NCBI RefSeq assembly: GCF_003201815.1
Contig: NZ_QJKB01000003.1
Coordinates: forward strand, 434,001 to 498,000
From: Undibacterium pigrum
Lineage (GTDB): Bacteria > Pseudomonadota > Gammaproteobacteria > Burkholderiales > Burkholderiaceae_D
Direction of reading: 5' to 3'
Length of the DNA: 64,000 nucleotides
Shown here: piece after piece, positions 26,488 to 35,882 of the stretch
Layout of the letters: each line of letters opens with the position of its first letter
How positions within the stretch are numbered: position 1 is the first letter of the stretch
Notes under the pieces: generated by a model
Seen by the model: only the letters and a program-made list of their open reading frames with translations
What the model was told of the DNA's origin: nothing
Database searches by the model: none
Position numbers and translations under genes: made by a program

Positions 26488-27963
26488 ATGAAAAATATGA
26501 ACAAACCCATCCCGCGTCCCTGTCTGCCTCGCGTTTTCTCCCCCATATTATTGCTGGCTTTTAGCTGCCTTTCCCTGCCAGCATTTGCCGCGCCACCACT
26601 GACAGACGCTGAAATCCTGGCATTGATGAAACAGCGCATCAATGTTGATAAGAAAGGGGTGGGCATGGTGGTTGGCGTCATAGACGAGCGAGGCAGCAGG
26701 GTCATCAGCCATGGCTATACCGATCTGAGCAGGAAGCGTGCTGTCGATGGCGACAGTCTGTTTGAAATTGGTTCCATCACCAAGGTGTTTACGGGATTGT
26801 TGCTGGTAGATATGGCAGAAAAATCTGAAGTCAGTCTGCAAGACCCAGTCGCAAAATACTTGCCCGCCACTGTACGCATGCCCGCAAAAGGCGACAGACA
26901 GATCACCCTGGCTGACTTGTCGGTGCATCGCTCGGGCTTGCCCAGAGTACCGCCTGATATGGTGCGCAATGGCCTGGCCAGCCCATATGCCTCCTTCACG
27001 ACAGAACGGCTATATGACTTTCTCTCTGGCTATCAGTTACCGCGCGAGCCAGGAGCCAGGAGTGAGTATTCCAATCTCGGTGTGGGCTTGCTTGCTCACA
27101 CGCTGAGCCTGCGTATTGGCAGCAGCTATGAAGAGCTCGTCAGACAGCGCATCACTATCCCTCTTGGCATGTATGGCACAGGCATCCGTATGGATGAAAA
27201 AATGCGGCAACACCTGGCCACGGGCCATGCCATCAAGGCTGAAATCATGCCCGCGCCGGAATGGTATCTGGGTTCGCTGGAGGGAGCCGGGGCTTTGCGT
27301 TCCTCCGTCAATGACATGCTTAAATTTCTGGCAGCCAATATGGGCAAGACTGATACGCCTTTAAAGCACATCATGGAAAAAATGCAGCTGCCCTTTGAAG
27401 CAGGCAAACCTGTTTTGCTGGCCTGGGGGAGGCACAACAAAATGCATGGCAGCATGATACTCACGCATGGCGGCAAGACTGCTGGCTACAATAGCTATAT
27501 GGGTTTTGACAAACAGACGGGTGTAGGTACGGTGGTGTTGACGAATGCCGATATCAGTACTGCCGATATTGGCAACAAGATCATCAATAGCGCCTTCCCT
27601 CTGGTCCTGCATGCACCACCTTCCAGTCTGGTACAAATACTGGAACAGCAAGGCTATGCGCAATTGCTGCCTGAGTATCAAAAACTGAACGCTGCGGATG
27701 CGGCTTTCAGCCTGTCTGAAGGTGTTCTGAATAACTGGGGTTATAGCCTGCTTGAGCAAAGCCGTACAAGCGCGGCAATCGAAGTCTTCAAGCTGGCCGT
27801 GCATTTGTATCCAGACAGCGCAAATACTTATGACAGCCTGGCCGAGGCATATGAAAAATCGGGAGATACCGCACTGGCGATCAAAAATTATCAGTTGTCG
27901 CTCAAGCGCAATCCCGATAACCAGCAGGCCAGCAAGCGTTTGCTGGCATTAGGTGCTCAGTAA
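26488..27963 (+). CDS. Beta-lactamase-fold serine hydrolase with C-terminal helical repeats
   Basis: The protein of about 491 residues has a signal peptide (cleavage near LPAFAAPP) and a class C beta-lactamase/DD-peptidase fold: the SxxK motif in GSITKVF, the YxN motif in SEYSNLG and the HxG motif in LTHGGKTAGYNS. After the enzyme domain, the last 110 residues form TPR-like helices (ALQLAVHLYPDSANTYDSLAEAYEKSGD type). Such fusions are secreted esterases or D-amino-acid peptidases; the exact activity is unknown. The frame opens with a TTG at 26476, but ATG at 26488 is a more standard start. It converges with a VOC gene. Confidence 0.88.
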   Translation: MKNMNKPIPRPCLPRVFSPILLLAFSCLSLPAFAAPPLTDAEILALMKQRINVDKKGVGMVVGVIDERGSRVISHGYTDLSRKRAVDGDSLFEIGSITKVFTGLLLVDMAEKSEVSLQDPVAKYLPATVRMPAKGDRQITLADLSVHRSGLPRVPPDMVRNGLASPYASFTTERLYDFLSGYQLPREPGARSEYSNLGVGLLAHTLSLRIGSSYEELVRQRITIPLGMYGTGIRMDEKMRQHLATGHAIKAEIMPAPEWYLGSLEGAGALRSSVNDMLKFLAANMGKTDTPLKHIMEKMQLPFEAGKPVLLAWGRHNKMHGSMILTHGGKTAGYNSYMGFDKQTGVGTVVLTNADISTADIGNKIINSAFPLVLHAPPSSLVQILEQQGYAQLLPEYQKLNAADAAFSLSEGVLNNWGYSLLEQSRTSAAIEVFKLAVHLYPDSANTYDSLAEAYEKSGDTALAIKNYQLSLKRNPDNQQASKRLLALGAQ

Positions 27964-27973
27964 CTCTCAATAA

Positions 27974-28366
27974 CTAAGCTTCAACAAAATTGAGCTCTAT
28001 GCCATTGCCTTCAGGGTCACTGAAAAATACCTGGTGCTGGGTGGCAAAACCGTCGGACGCTTCTACCGTGGCATGGCGATAAGGGATATTACCGGCTTTC
28101 AACGTCGCCAGCATGGCTGGCAAATCCAGGCAACTGAAGGCAACATGGTCAAAGCCGGTTTTTAATTCTGTCTGGCGTGTTTCACCGGGACGGTTTTCTG
28201 ACAAATGCAAGACATCGCGACCACCGGCGTATAACCAGAAACCAAAGCTTTTCAGCGGACGCGGCCCTACTGCCAGACCTACATAGTGGATATAAAAATC
28301 CCTGAGTTTTTCCAGCGTAGCGCGGTCACCGCGTAAATTGTAATGGCCGAGGGCGATTGCAGGCAT
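27974..28366 (-). CDS. VOC (glyoxalase/dioxygenase) superfamily protein
   Basis: The 130-residue protein starts with an LGHYNLRGD strand and contains the VOC pattern: FYIHYVGLAVGPRP, then FDHVAFSCLDLPAMLATL and a closing FFSDPEGNGIELNFVEA with the metal-binding glutamate. It probably binds a metal and acts on a small molecule such as an antibiotic or metabolite. Its stop codon lies only 11 bases from the convergent serine hydrolase, and corA lies directly upstream on the same strand with 26 bases between them. Confidence 0.85.
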   Translation of the reverse strand: MPAIALGHYNLRGDRATLEKLRDFYIHYVGLAVGPRPLKSFGFWLYAGGRDVLHLSENRPGETRQTELKTGFDHVAFSCLDLPAMLATLKAGNIPYRHATVEASDGFATQHQVFFSDPEGNGIELNFVEA

Positions 28367-28392
28367 GAATATTACTTTCTACTAAGCGCTTT

Positions 28393-29361
28393 TTACTTCA
28401 GCCAGCCGCGGCGGCGGAAGTACCAGAACGGGGTTATAGCAGAACCCAGCATCAGGGCCAGCGCAAACGGGTAGCCGAGTTGCCAGTCCAGTTCGGGGAA
28501 CCAGCCCTTGAAGTTCATGCCATAGATACTGGCGATCAGGGTCGGTGGCAAGAAGGCCACACTGGCGACCGAGAATATCTTGATGATTTTATTCTGATTA
28601 ATGTTGATGAAACCGACGGTGGCATCCATCAAAAAGTTAATCTTGTCGAACAAAAATGAAGTATGGCCATCGAGTGATTCTATATCACGCAAAATCTGGC
28701 GTGCTTCTTCAAACTGGTCAGCATTCAGTAATCTGCCGCGCATCAAAAAGCTGACCGCTCGGCGGGTGTCCATCATATTGCGGCGTATGCGGCCATTCAA
28801 ATCTTCTTCTACTGCAATCGAGTTCAGCGCGGCGGCAGCGTCCTGATCGCTGAAGTTTTTTTGCAGCACACTACGGCTGACATCTTCCAGGTTTTGATAA
28901 ATGCCTTCGAGCGCATCGGCTGAGTATTCAGCATCGGTTGCATACAGGTCCAGCAAGACATCCTTGTAATCAGCAATCGAACCGGGGCGCGAACGGGCAC
29001 GCATGCGCACCAGGCGGAACACCGGCAAATCGATGGTATGGACAGAGAACAAAATGTCGCGCGCCAGGATGAAAGCCACGGTCACCGTACGGGCCGGTTC
29101 ATCATCATCGTCGATCAGAAAGTCGGTGCGCAGGTGCAGGTCACCATTGTCGGCTTCGTAATAACGCGCCGATGCCTCAATATCCTTGACCTCGTCTTCC
29201 CCCGGCAAGGTCACGCCATAGATGCTCTTTACCCATTCACGCTCTTCTTCATTGGGGTCAGTCAGGTCGACCCAGATAGGCAGGGTATTTTCAAGATCAG
29301 CGCGGTTTTCCACGTTGATCTGGCTCAGGCGGCCATTGTGCAAGACGAAGACATTAATCAT
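28393..29361 (-). CDS. corA: CorA-family magnesium/cobalt transporter
   Basis: The 322-residue protein carries the CorA pore signature YGMNFKGWFPELDW between two C-terminal membrane helices, preceded by a long cytoplasmic alpha/beta domain (IWVDLTDPNEEEREWVKSIYG). CorA is a pentameric inner-membrane channel for Mg2+ and related ions. The ATG at 29361 matches family length; an upstream ATG at 29382 would add seven residues. It shares the strand with the VOC gene behind it and is divergent from a second VOC gene. Confidence 0.93.
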   Translation of the reverse strand: MINVFVLHNGRLSQINVENRADLENTLPIWVDLTDPNEEEREWVKSIYGVTLPGEDEVKDIEASARYYEADNGDLHLRTDFLIDDDDEPARTVTVAFILARDILFSVHTIDLPVFRLVRMRARSRPGSIADYKDVLLDLYATDAEYSADALEGIYQNLEDVSRSVLQKNFSDQDAAAALNSIAVEEDLNGRIRRNMMDTRRAVSFLMRGRLLNADQFEEARQILRDIESLDGHTSFLFDKINFLMDATVGFININQNKIIKIFSVASVAFLPPTLIASIYGMNFKGWFPELDWQLGYPFALALMLGSAITPFWYFRRRGWLK

Positions 29362-29586
29362 AGGCAAATTCCGGAAAAGCAAAGTCTTTGGTTTGGCTGG
29401 ATTGTAAACCTGTTTTACGCCTGTGGGCGGGGTGGACAGGTATTTTATTTAGGGTTTTTGTAGCAACATACATATCTATTGGCTATTACTTTTCATGAAC
29501 TACCGTGAACTACTGCAGTGCATGGCCTGCAAAAAATGTCCGAAAAGCCTAAGATACAAAATTATCATCTTAAAACCGTAGACATC

Positions 29587-30015
29587 ATGTTCAAGATACG
29601 TGAAATTGATCATCTGGTTCTCAGGGTAAGCAAGCTGGACAGCATGCTGCATTTTTATTGCGAGGTCTTGCCTTGCACAATAGAGCGCAGGCAAGACGAG
29701 ATAGGCCTGGTACAGCTGCGTGCAGGCAGGTCATTGATAGACCTGGTGCCTGTCAGCGGCAAGCTGGGCCGCATGGGTGGTGCAGCGCCAGGTAAGGAAG
29801 GCCGCAACCTGGACCATCTGTGCCTGCGGGTAGAACCCTTTGATGCTGACGGCATACGCAAGCACCTTCAAGCCCATGGCGTAGCAGCCGGTGCTGTTGA
29901 ACAGCGCTATGGGGCCGAGGGGGAAGGTCCATCCATCTACATCAGCGACCCGGAAGGCAATGTGGTTGAATTAAAAGGGCCGCCCAATGTTGCCACAGGC
30001 AGCCCTCTTTTATAG
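29587..30015 (+). CDS. VOC superfamily protein (second copy)
   Basis: The 142-residue protein begins MFKIREIDHLVLRV, a typical VOC opening with the first metal-binding histidine, and contains LDHLCLRVEPFDADGIRKHL and SIYISDPEGNVVELKGP with the closing glutamate. It differs in sequence from the VOC protein at 27974, so the two are not a recent duplication. An in-frame upstream start at 29518 is less likely because the family begins at MFKIREID. It converges with the vWA gene. Confidence 0.85.
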   Translation: MFKIREIDHLVLRVSKLDSMLHFYCEVLPCTIERRQDEIGLVQLRAGRSLIDLVPVSGKLGRMGGAAPGKEGRNLDHLCLRVEPFDADGIRKHLQAHGVAAGAVEQRYGAEGEGPSIYISDPEGNVVELKGPPNVATGSPLL

Positions 30016-30021
30016 ACTAGC

Positions 30022-30052
30022 CTGGCAAGCCGGGGCACGCTGCCCCAGCCAG
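30022..30052. terminator. Hairpin between convergent VOC and vWA genes
   Basis: GGGGCA (30032-30037) pairs with TGCCCC (30041-30046) and the outer CTGGC/GCCAG continues the stem with a bulge. No T-run follows, so it is a weak or factor-assisted terminator candidate. Confidence 0.4.
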
Positions 30053-30079
30053 CCTGACTGTATTGTCACTGACTGGTCA

Positions 30080-31810
30080 CTAGCGTTTCAAAGTCGCTGA
30101 CAATTCCACCAGACGCAAGAATTCTGCACGGTGGCCATAGCGGTCATTGCCGCGAGCTTCGCGGGCTATGGCCACGGCATCATTGGCGCTGAAGTTGTCT
30201 ATCATGCTGCTGCCGCGCAGCCATTGTGCCCAGCCAGCAACGGCTGTAGCAAAGCGAAAATCACTATCTGCTTTATCCAGTGCTGGCAAACGAGCAGGCT
30301 GTTTGACGGCAAAGGCAATCAGCTTGCTGGTACTGCTGCCAGGATCTTTATAGCGCACCTTGATCCAGGCCAGTTCACCAGCATTGGCCACATTGCCAGC
30401 AGGTGTGACAGCTGGCTTCTCCTTGTTTTGATAACGCAGGGCATCGACCTTTCCTGCCACACCTTTGGGTATGACTTCATACAAGGCGGTAACAGTATGA
30501 CCGGCACCGACATCACCAGCATCCACTTTATCGTCATTGAATTGCTCACGGGTTAGTGCGCGTAATTCATAGCCGATGAGACGGTATTCATTGACATTGG
30601 CTGGATTGAATTCCACCTGCAGTTTCAAATCCTGGGCAATCACTGCCAGTGTGGAGGTGAATTCATTGACCAGCACTTTGTGCGCTTCTTGCAGGGTATC
30701 GAGATAGTGATAGCTGCCATCGCCGATATCGGCCAGTTGCTTCATCAGGGCTTCATTATAATTGCTGTCACCTACACCCAGGGTACTGAAGCCGGTACCA
30801 GATTTTCGCTCTGCTTCCACCAGGGTCTTCAGTTGCTTGGGATCAGTCACGCCAACATTCAAATCACCATCAGTAGCCAGCAAGACGCGGTTGATACCAC
30901 CCTTGATATGGGCTTCACGTGCCTGGGCATAAGCCAGGCGTATGCCAGCCTCACCCGCGGTGCTGCCAGATGCCACCAGCCTGTCTATGGCATTATTGAT
31001 TTTTTCTTTTTCACTGCCCGCGGTGGCAGGCAAGACAACACTGGTGCCACTGGCATAGGTAACCAGGCTGACGCGGTCTATTGGCCGCATCTGAGCGACC
31101 AGCAATTTCAATGCAGACTTCACCAGCGGTAAACGGTCTTCAGGCGACATGGAACCAGATACATCCACCAGGAAAACCAGGTTGGCAGCAGGTAAGCTCT
31201 CCTTGGCAACATCTTTGCCCTTGATGGCGATGCGCAGCAAACCATGCTCATGCTTCCAGGGTGCGGCTGCCAGTTGTGCATGGATGCTGAAAGGTTGGGT
31301 ATCACCAGCCTTGGGGCCAGCATAGTCATAGCCAAAATAATTCACCATCTCTTCAGCACGCACAGCATCACGCGGTGGCAACTGACCGCGGTTGATGAAG
31401 CGGCGCACATTCGCATAGCTGCCAGTATCTACGTCTGCACTGAAAGTGGATAAGGGCTCTTCAGCTACCCGCTTCCAGGGGTTGTCGGCAAATTCCTGGT
31501 ATTTGGCGGTATTGGCTGGCTGCGATGGAGTATAGGCCGACGACTCATAAGACAGCCCCTTTATGCGCGACGAACCGTCTACAGCCAACCTTGGTGCCAT
31601 TGGTGCGATTTGTGCCATTGATGGCATTGGTGGCGGTACTGCGACTACAACTGGTGCAGGTGCCATTCTTTCTGCTACGCTGGATTGCTCAGGAGCATGT
31701 GTGCAAGCCAGCAATGCAACAGATGCAAGCAGGACTGCCAGTGAAGACAGCAGCGGAGCAAATACAGGAGGGGAATACGGCTGCAAGCAGTCCGGCACAG
31801 GCGTTATCAA
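30080..31810 (-). CDS. YfbK-like von Willebrand factor A lipoprotein
   Basis: The 576-residue protein has a lipoprotein signal with the cysteine at residue 36 (VALLAC) and a proline/alanine-rich linker. A VWA_N-type segment STFSADVDTGSYANVRRFINRG leads into a vWA domain with the MIDAS motif LVDVSGSM and TDGD, and the C-terminus (KLIAFAVKQPARLPALD, DFRFATAVAGWAQWLRG) matches the domain found in YfbK homologues. The start is a TTG at 31810, supported by AAAGGAAG upstream, and gives a complete signal peptide. The function is unknown; vWA lipoproteins often assemble surface complexes. A 174-base gap separates it from the upstream unknown gene. Confidence 0.88.
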   Translation of the reverse strand: MITPVPDCLQPYSPPVFAPLLSSLAVLLASVALLACTHAPEQSSVAERMAPAPVVVAVPPPMPSMAQIAPMAPRLAVDGSSRIKGLSYESSAYTPSQPANTAKYQEFADNPWKRVAEEPLSTFSADVDTGSYANVRRFINRGQLPPRDAVRAEEMVNYFGYDYAGPKAGDTQPFSIHAQLAAAPWKHEHGLLRIAIKGKDVAKESLPAANLVFLVDVSGSMSPEDRLPLVKSALKLLVAQMRPIDRVSLVTYASGTSVVLPATAGSEKEKINNAIDRLVASGSTAGEAGIRLAYAQAREAHIKGGINRVLLATDGDLNVGVTDPKQLKTLVEAERKSGTGFSTLGVGDSNYNEALMKQLADIGDGSYHYLDTLQEAHKVLVNEFTSTLAVIAQDLKLQVEFNPANVNEYRLIGYELRALTREQFNDDKVDAGDVGAGHTVTALYEVIPKGVAGKVDALRYQNKEKPAVTPAGNVANAGELAWIKVRYKDPGSSTSKLIAFAVKQPARLPALDKADSDFRFATAVAGWAQWLRGSSMIDNFSANDAVAIAREARGNDRYGHRAEFLRLVELSATLKR

Positions 31811-31984
31811 TTGATCTTCCTTTCAGTTCATGTCTGGCATCCTCGCTTAACGGCCAGAGTGGTCGCGAGGTTGACATCAATGCAATAAAATTACGCAAAA
31901 ACTGAACCAGCACTAAGCCAAAGCTGAGATTCGCTCAAAAGGAAGAAACAAGTAAGTATTAGTCGCCAATATCAGGAGCAGTTA

Positions 31985-32503
31985 TTAATCGGCCCACATG
32001 GATTCGACAAGAGTTTCCACTTCCACTGTGCGCCCCAGTTTTTCAGCTGCAATTTTCCATTCTGGCGGGGAGGGGCTGAGTTCGATAGGCTGGCTACCGC
32101 CATTGATGCCTATTTTAAGTGCAAACAACACCAGTCCTTTATAGTCAGGCGCTTTGACTGTTGTTACTGCATTTTTTAAAATGCTTTGCGTGCGGGGAGA
32201 AATACCCGATTTAAAATCCAGCCAGACAGCCGATTTACTACCGGGCTTGATACCAACAACCACAAAACCACCTGCCACTTCCATCCTTGGCACAGGCTCT
32301 ATGCTGGCAGCCAGGGCTTGTTCCAATTCTTTGATATAGCTGGCCAATGTTCCCACATCCGGCACTCTTTTTGTCAATACTGCTTCTGGCTGTAAAAGCA
32401 CGACATTGAAGGTACGGAAATTAGCTTTGGCGAAAACACTTTGGCTAAGAAATGCCAATAAAGCTGTGAGCAGAATTTTTGTTATTAAGGCAGTGGATCT
32501 CAT
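31985..32503 (-). CDS. Hypothetical exported protein
   Basis: The 172-residue product has a signal peptide (MRSTALITKILLTALLAFLS, cleavage near VFAKA) and a small alpha/beta domain with FVVVGIKPGSKSAVWLDFKSG and an interior LFALKIGINGG strand. I do not recognise the family. It is same-strand with, and upstream of, the vWA lipoprotein, and divergent from the racemase gene. An upstream in-frame start at 32593 exists but would replace the signal peptide by an unlikely segment. Confidence 0.6.
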   Translation of the reverse strand: MRSTALITKILLTALLAFLSQSVFAKANFRTFNVVLLQPEAVLTKRVPDVGTLASYIKELEQALAASIEPVPRMEVAGGFVVVGIKPGSKSAVWLDFKSGISPRTQSILKNAVTTVKAPDYKGLVLFALKIGINGGSQPIELSPSPPEWKIAAEKLGRTVEVETLVESMWAD

Positions 32504-32675
32504 TACGGAATACATTAAGGTGACAAGAAGTCTCAGCATAGCATAAGACCATGCCGATACCAGGATCGGGCCTGCCTGGCAAACATGTGCCATAGCAGAT
32601 CATGCTATTCTCCTGACCCATTCTTAAGCAGCAAGATGTAAAGAAGATATATTCGACCAACGGGAGCAATGAATA

Positions 32676-33383
32676 GTGCAATACCAGGTACAAAACAAGA
32701 CCATAGGATTAATTGGTGGAATAGGCTGGGCTTCCAGCGCCGAATACTACCGTCTCATTAATGAACTGGTGCTTAAGCGCACAGGTATCAGCCACAGTGC
32801 GCGCGTGGTTCTGCTCAGTCTGGATCAACATGATTTCACTTCGCGCGCTGCCGAGGCTGATCCACAAGCCATTCACGACTTCCTGGTGATGCAGGCAAAT
32901 AAACTTCAGGCTGCAGGTGCTGATTTTTTTACATTCTGCGCAAATGGTGCCCACCGTTTTGTGCCAGGAATTTTGCCACGCCTGCCCCTGCCCTTTATCA
33001 GCATCGTCGATGCAACAGTCAGCCGGGTGCAGGCATCGGGCATACAAAAAGTTGGCTTGCTCGGCGTCAGGCAAACCATGTCCGGCAATTTTTATCATGA
33101 AAAACTGAGTGCAGCAGGCATCACCACATTGACACCGGATGCTGCCACACAAGATAGCATTCACGACATTATTTATAGTGAGTTGATACATAATCGACTG
33201 ACAGAGAAAAGCCACGCACTATTTCTCGATTACATACAGGCATTGGCAGATCAGGGCGCAGAGGGCATTATCCTGGGCTGCACGGAAATCCCTTTGCTTA
33301 TCAGCCAGGAAGATATTTCCATGCCGGTCTTTAACACGACATCCATACATTGTCAGGCAGTTGTCGAGTTTGCCTTTGCCTGA
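32676..33383 (+). CDS. Aspartate/glutamate racemase family protein
   Basis: The 235-residue protein matches the Asp/Glu/hydantoin racemase superfamily: TIGLIGGIGWASSAEYYRLIN at the N-terminus, a first catalytic cysteine in FFTFCANGAHRF, and a second one in IILGCTEIPLLI. The first motif has glycine where many members have threonine (CANTxH). It probably racemises a free amino acid such as aspartate. The start is a GTG at 32676 with GGGAG at 32662-32666; an overlapping out-of-frame ATG at 32669 would give only a short peptide. Confidence 0.88.
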   Translation: MQYQVQNKTIGLIGGIGWASSAEYYRLINELVLKRTGISHSARVVLLSLDQHDFTSRAAEADPQAIHDFLVMQANKLQAAGADFFTFCANGAHRFVPGILPRLPLPFISIVDATVSRVQASGIQKVGLLGVRQTMSGNFYHEKLSAAGITTLTPDAATQDSIHDIIYSELIHNRLTEKSHALFLDYIQALADQGAEGIILGCTEIPLLISQEDISMPVFNTTSIHCQAVVEFAFA

Positions 33384-33421
33384 TGATTGCTCAAGCGGGG
33401 GCGTAGCAAAGCAAATGTTTA

Positions 33422-33474
33422 TTTACAGTGACAGAGAATGAGTCTGTATTACTCAATCAGACCATCACTGTAAA
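33422..33474. terminator. Long nested hairpin between convergent genes
   Basis: TTTACAGTGA (33422-33431) pairs perfectly with TCACTGTAAA (33465-33474), and an inner ATGAGT/ACTCAAT pairing occupies the middle. A-rich and T-rich ends flank both sides. It lies between the racemase gene and the converging unknown gene and may terminate both transcripts. Confidence 0.5.
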
Positions 33475-33504
33475 AATATCCGTTCCACTCACTTACTCAC
33501 TCAC

Positions 33505-34254
33505 TTATTTCGCGCTTCCCTTCTGTGGCAAACTCTGGATGATCTTGCCATTGTCATCCAAGAAATTCAGCATAGGTTCTCCTTCCGGGGTGACCAGCAT
33601 CATGATGCGTGCCTTGCCCTTGGCATCGGCCAGAATGACAGCAGATGACTTGCCCCGGGTTTTACCGACAAACAGGCGATTGGTTTGCTGACCACCGGCA
33701 TCTTTCCATTTTTTTAGCAAGGCGTCTTTCTCTGCCCCCGCTGGCGCTTTTTCATAGGCGTCATACAAACCATCGTAGTCTTTTTGCAGGCCACGGTCAT
33801 ATATTTTCAAGCCTGACTCCATCGTGCCACCGCTTTCGAAATGGCCCAGCGAGAGTTGCTGATCACCGCCAAACCTGTCCATGGAAAAATGCATGCCAGC
33901 GTCAGGCTTGCCTTTGTCATCCAGCTTGCCATCAAAGATGAAACCGCCATTTTCATCGCCAGTTGAATTATAGAAAATCATGCCAGGTCTTTGTGGCCCC
34001 ATGCGGCTGACTTGCTTGCCATCGACAATGGGGCCAGGCAGACGCAGATGATTGGCGATGACCATTTGATTCTTGCCCTCAGGGCTGACGATGTTGATGC
34101 GCTCCACATCTATTTCAGAAAATTTACCGCGATTTTCTGTTGATGCTGCAGCCGTCAGCAATATGACAGTCAGGCCTGTTGCACTGACGGCCAATACCTG
34201 CTTGAGCAAACGATTTTGACGACTTAATTGTGTGATGAGTTCTTGCTGGTCCAT
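33505..34254 (-). CDS. Hypothetical membrane-anchored protein
   Basis: The 249-residue protein begins with a helix of glutamines and leucines (MDQQELITQLSRQNRLLKQV) and one membrane segment (VLAVSATGLTVILLTAA), so it is anchored with its C-terminus outside the cytoplasm or is a signal-anchor protein. The remainder has repeated strand-turn units such as VERINIVSPEGKNQMVIAN, PGMIFYNSTGDENGGFIFDG and AVILADAKGKARIMMLVTPEG. I recognise the pattern as a conserved family of unknown function. It converges with the racemase gene. Confidence 0.65.
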   Translation of the reverse strand: MDQQELITQLSRQNRLLKQVLAVSATGLTVILLTAAASTENRGKFSEIDVERINIVSPEGKNQMVIANHLRLPGPIVDGKQVSRMGPQRPGMIFYNSTGDENGGFIFDGKLDDKGKPDAGMHFSMDRFGGDQQLSLGHFESGGTMESGLKIYDRGLQKDYDGLYDAYEKAPAGAEKDALLKKWKDAGGQQTNRLFVGKTRGKSSAVILADAKGKARIMMLVTPEGEPMLNFLDDNGKIIQSLPQKGSAK

Positions 34255-34580
34255 GCGGTCTCCATACCTGGGTACTTGCTATTGAGGTGTTTCTGCAAGC
34301 TGTGATTGTTGCAGCACCAATATGCTAAGACATGGGAAATAGGTAATTCCAGACCACTGCGACTAACAGTAAAATGCATGGATTGAATGGCAACTGTGTG
34401 AGACTAACGGGGGAAGGAAAATAGTGTGAACCAAAATCCATCATTTCAATTTTTTTTGCACATGTCCTGATGAAAAAATTTATAGCGCAAGGAATGCATT
34501 TCAAATATTTAAGCTGATGCAGACTCGCTCACACGCTTGAAGCACTACAATGATGGCACAATCTTTTTTGGCCTTGCATC
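34255..34580. other. Intergenic region between divergent genes
   Basis: This 326-base gap separates the minus-strand unknown from the plus-strand GNAT gene and is AT-rich towards its right half (ATTTTTTTTGCAC, AAAAAATTTATAG). It should hold both promoters. I see no open frame with a ribosome site, no strong hairpin and no repeat. Confidence 0.5.
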
Positions 34581-35108
34581 ATGCTCTTTCACTTGAGCAG
34601 CATTCCATCAGAACATCTGCAGGTGATGGCAAATGCTGCCCAGCCTGCAACGCCTGGCTATACCCAGGCCGTTAATGCGCTGCCACCAGCCTTTGTTGCG
34701 GCAAGAGCGCTGGAGCAAATGATGGCAGGTGATTCTGCCTATTGGTGCAGTACGTTTTACATCGTCGCCACAGAAGAACAGCATATCGTCGGCAGTTGCG
34801 GCTTCAAGCATGCGCCACGAAATGGCATGGTAGAAATTGGCTACGGTATTTCTCCCGAATGCAGAAGGAAAGGTGCAGCCAGCTCAGCTGTGCAAGCCTT
34901 GTTAAAACTGGCATTTGATGGCGGTGTATCACAGGTATTGGCCCAGGTGAATCCAGACAATCTGGCATCAACGCGGGTGGTGCAAAAGCTGGGGTTTATT
35001 GAGGCAGGCAGTTATGTGGATGATGAACAGGAGAACCTGGTGCGCTGGTGCTTCCGGCAACCCAACAAAGATACAGAGCTGCATGAAGCAGTGAGGCAAA
35101 AATCATGA
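34581..35108 (+). CDS. GNAT-family (RimJ/RimL-type) N-acetyltransferase
   Basis: The 175-residue protein shows the RimJ/RimL-like acetyltransferase pattern: HIVGSCGFKHAPRNGMVEIGYGI, the acetyl-CoA loop SPECRRKGAASSAVQALL and a closing NLASTRVVQKLGFIEAGSYVDD. The substrate is unknown; such enzymes acetylate protein N-termini or small molecules. Its last codons overlap the next gene (ATGA at 35105), so the two are translationally coupled. Confidence 0.88.
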   Translation: MLFHLSSIPSEHLQVMANAAQPATPGYTQAVNALPPAFVAARALEQMMAGDSAYWCSTFYIVATEEQHIVGSCGFKHAPRNGMVEIGYGISPECRRKGAASSAVQALLKLAFDGGVSQVLAQVNPDNLASTRVVQKLGFIEAGSYVDDEQENLVRWCFRQPNKDTELHEAVRQKS

Positions 35109-35875
35109 TACGCATACTGTTATTATTGATCACTGTAACAGGCAGCCTGTTGTTCGCTTCAGCATTTGTGCTGTCGTATACCAACCCGGTCATGGTAGAA
35201 AACATGGCGCGTGAAGTGGTGCGCCTGGAAGTAGAAAAGCGCGTAAAGCAAAACCTGCATACGCTGGAAGAAAGCAAAATAACAGCCTTTGCAAGCCGCC
35301 TTGCCGGGCAACAAGCCGCAGAGATAGAAAAAATCAGACAGCAGTTGGCTGCTGGCCTGCCAGCAAAAATTGCAGGTATCATGGCTGAGATGGGCAAGCT
35401 TGACTGCCCATGTCGCCAGAAGATAGAGAAAACCATAACAACAGGCTTGGAAGAACGCAGCCTTAAACTTGCGAATCTGAATAACAAACTGAATAATTTA
35501 ATTCGTAGCAAATATATGGATGTGGCAGAGGCACTGACCAGGGAGTTTCGTATCTTTACTTCTGCCAACGCCCTGGTGTTCATCCTGCTGGCAGCCAGCG
35601 TCATTTTCCGCCCTCGCGCCAGCGTGCAATTATTATTACCTGCAGGAGTATTGCTTGGTGCAGCTGCTGTCACTGGTTTTTTTTATCTGTTCAGGCAAGA
35701 CTGGCTGCACACCATTGTTTTTGCCGACTATCTGGGTCTGGCTTATTTTTCCTATCTGGGATTGGCAATAGCCAGCCTGGCGGATATCGCCTTTAACAAA
35801 GCCAGGGTATGTAGTGCAGCGATCAATGGCATAGCGCACGTTATAGGAGCGCCATTTCATGTATTGCCTTGTTAA
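35105..35875 (+). CDS. Hypothetical integral membrane protein coupled to GNAT
   Basis: The 256-residue protein has an N-terminal membrane helix (ILLLLITVTGSLLFASAFVL), a long charged, probably coiled-coil segment (residues 35-140, with a KLDCPCRQKIEKTI cysteine pair), and about three more helices at the C-terminus (LVFILLAASVIF, LLLPAGVLLGAAAVTGFFYL, YLGLAYFSYLGLAIASL). I do not recognise the family. The four-base overlap with the upstream acetyltransferase gene indicates a shared operon. Its stop lies 7 bases from the convergent AhpD-like gene. Confidence 0.65.
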   Translation: MIRILLLLITVTGSLLFASAFVLSYTNPVMVENMAREVVRLEVEKRVKQNLHTLEESKITAFASRLAGQQAAEIEKIRQQLAAGLPAKIAGIMAEMGKLDCPCRQKIEKTITTGLEERSLKLANLNNKLNNLIRSKYMDVAEALTREFRIFTSANALVFILLAASVIFRPRASVQLLLPAGVLLGAAAVTGFFYLFRQDWLHTIVFADYLGLAYFSYLGLAIASLADIAFNKARVCSAAINGIAHVIGAPFHVLPC

Positions 35876-35882
35876 GCCAGGT

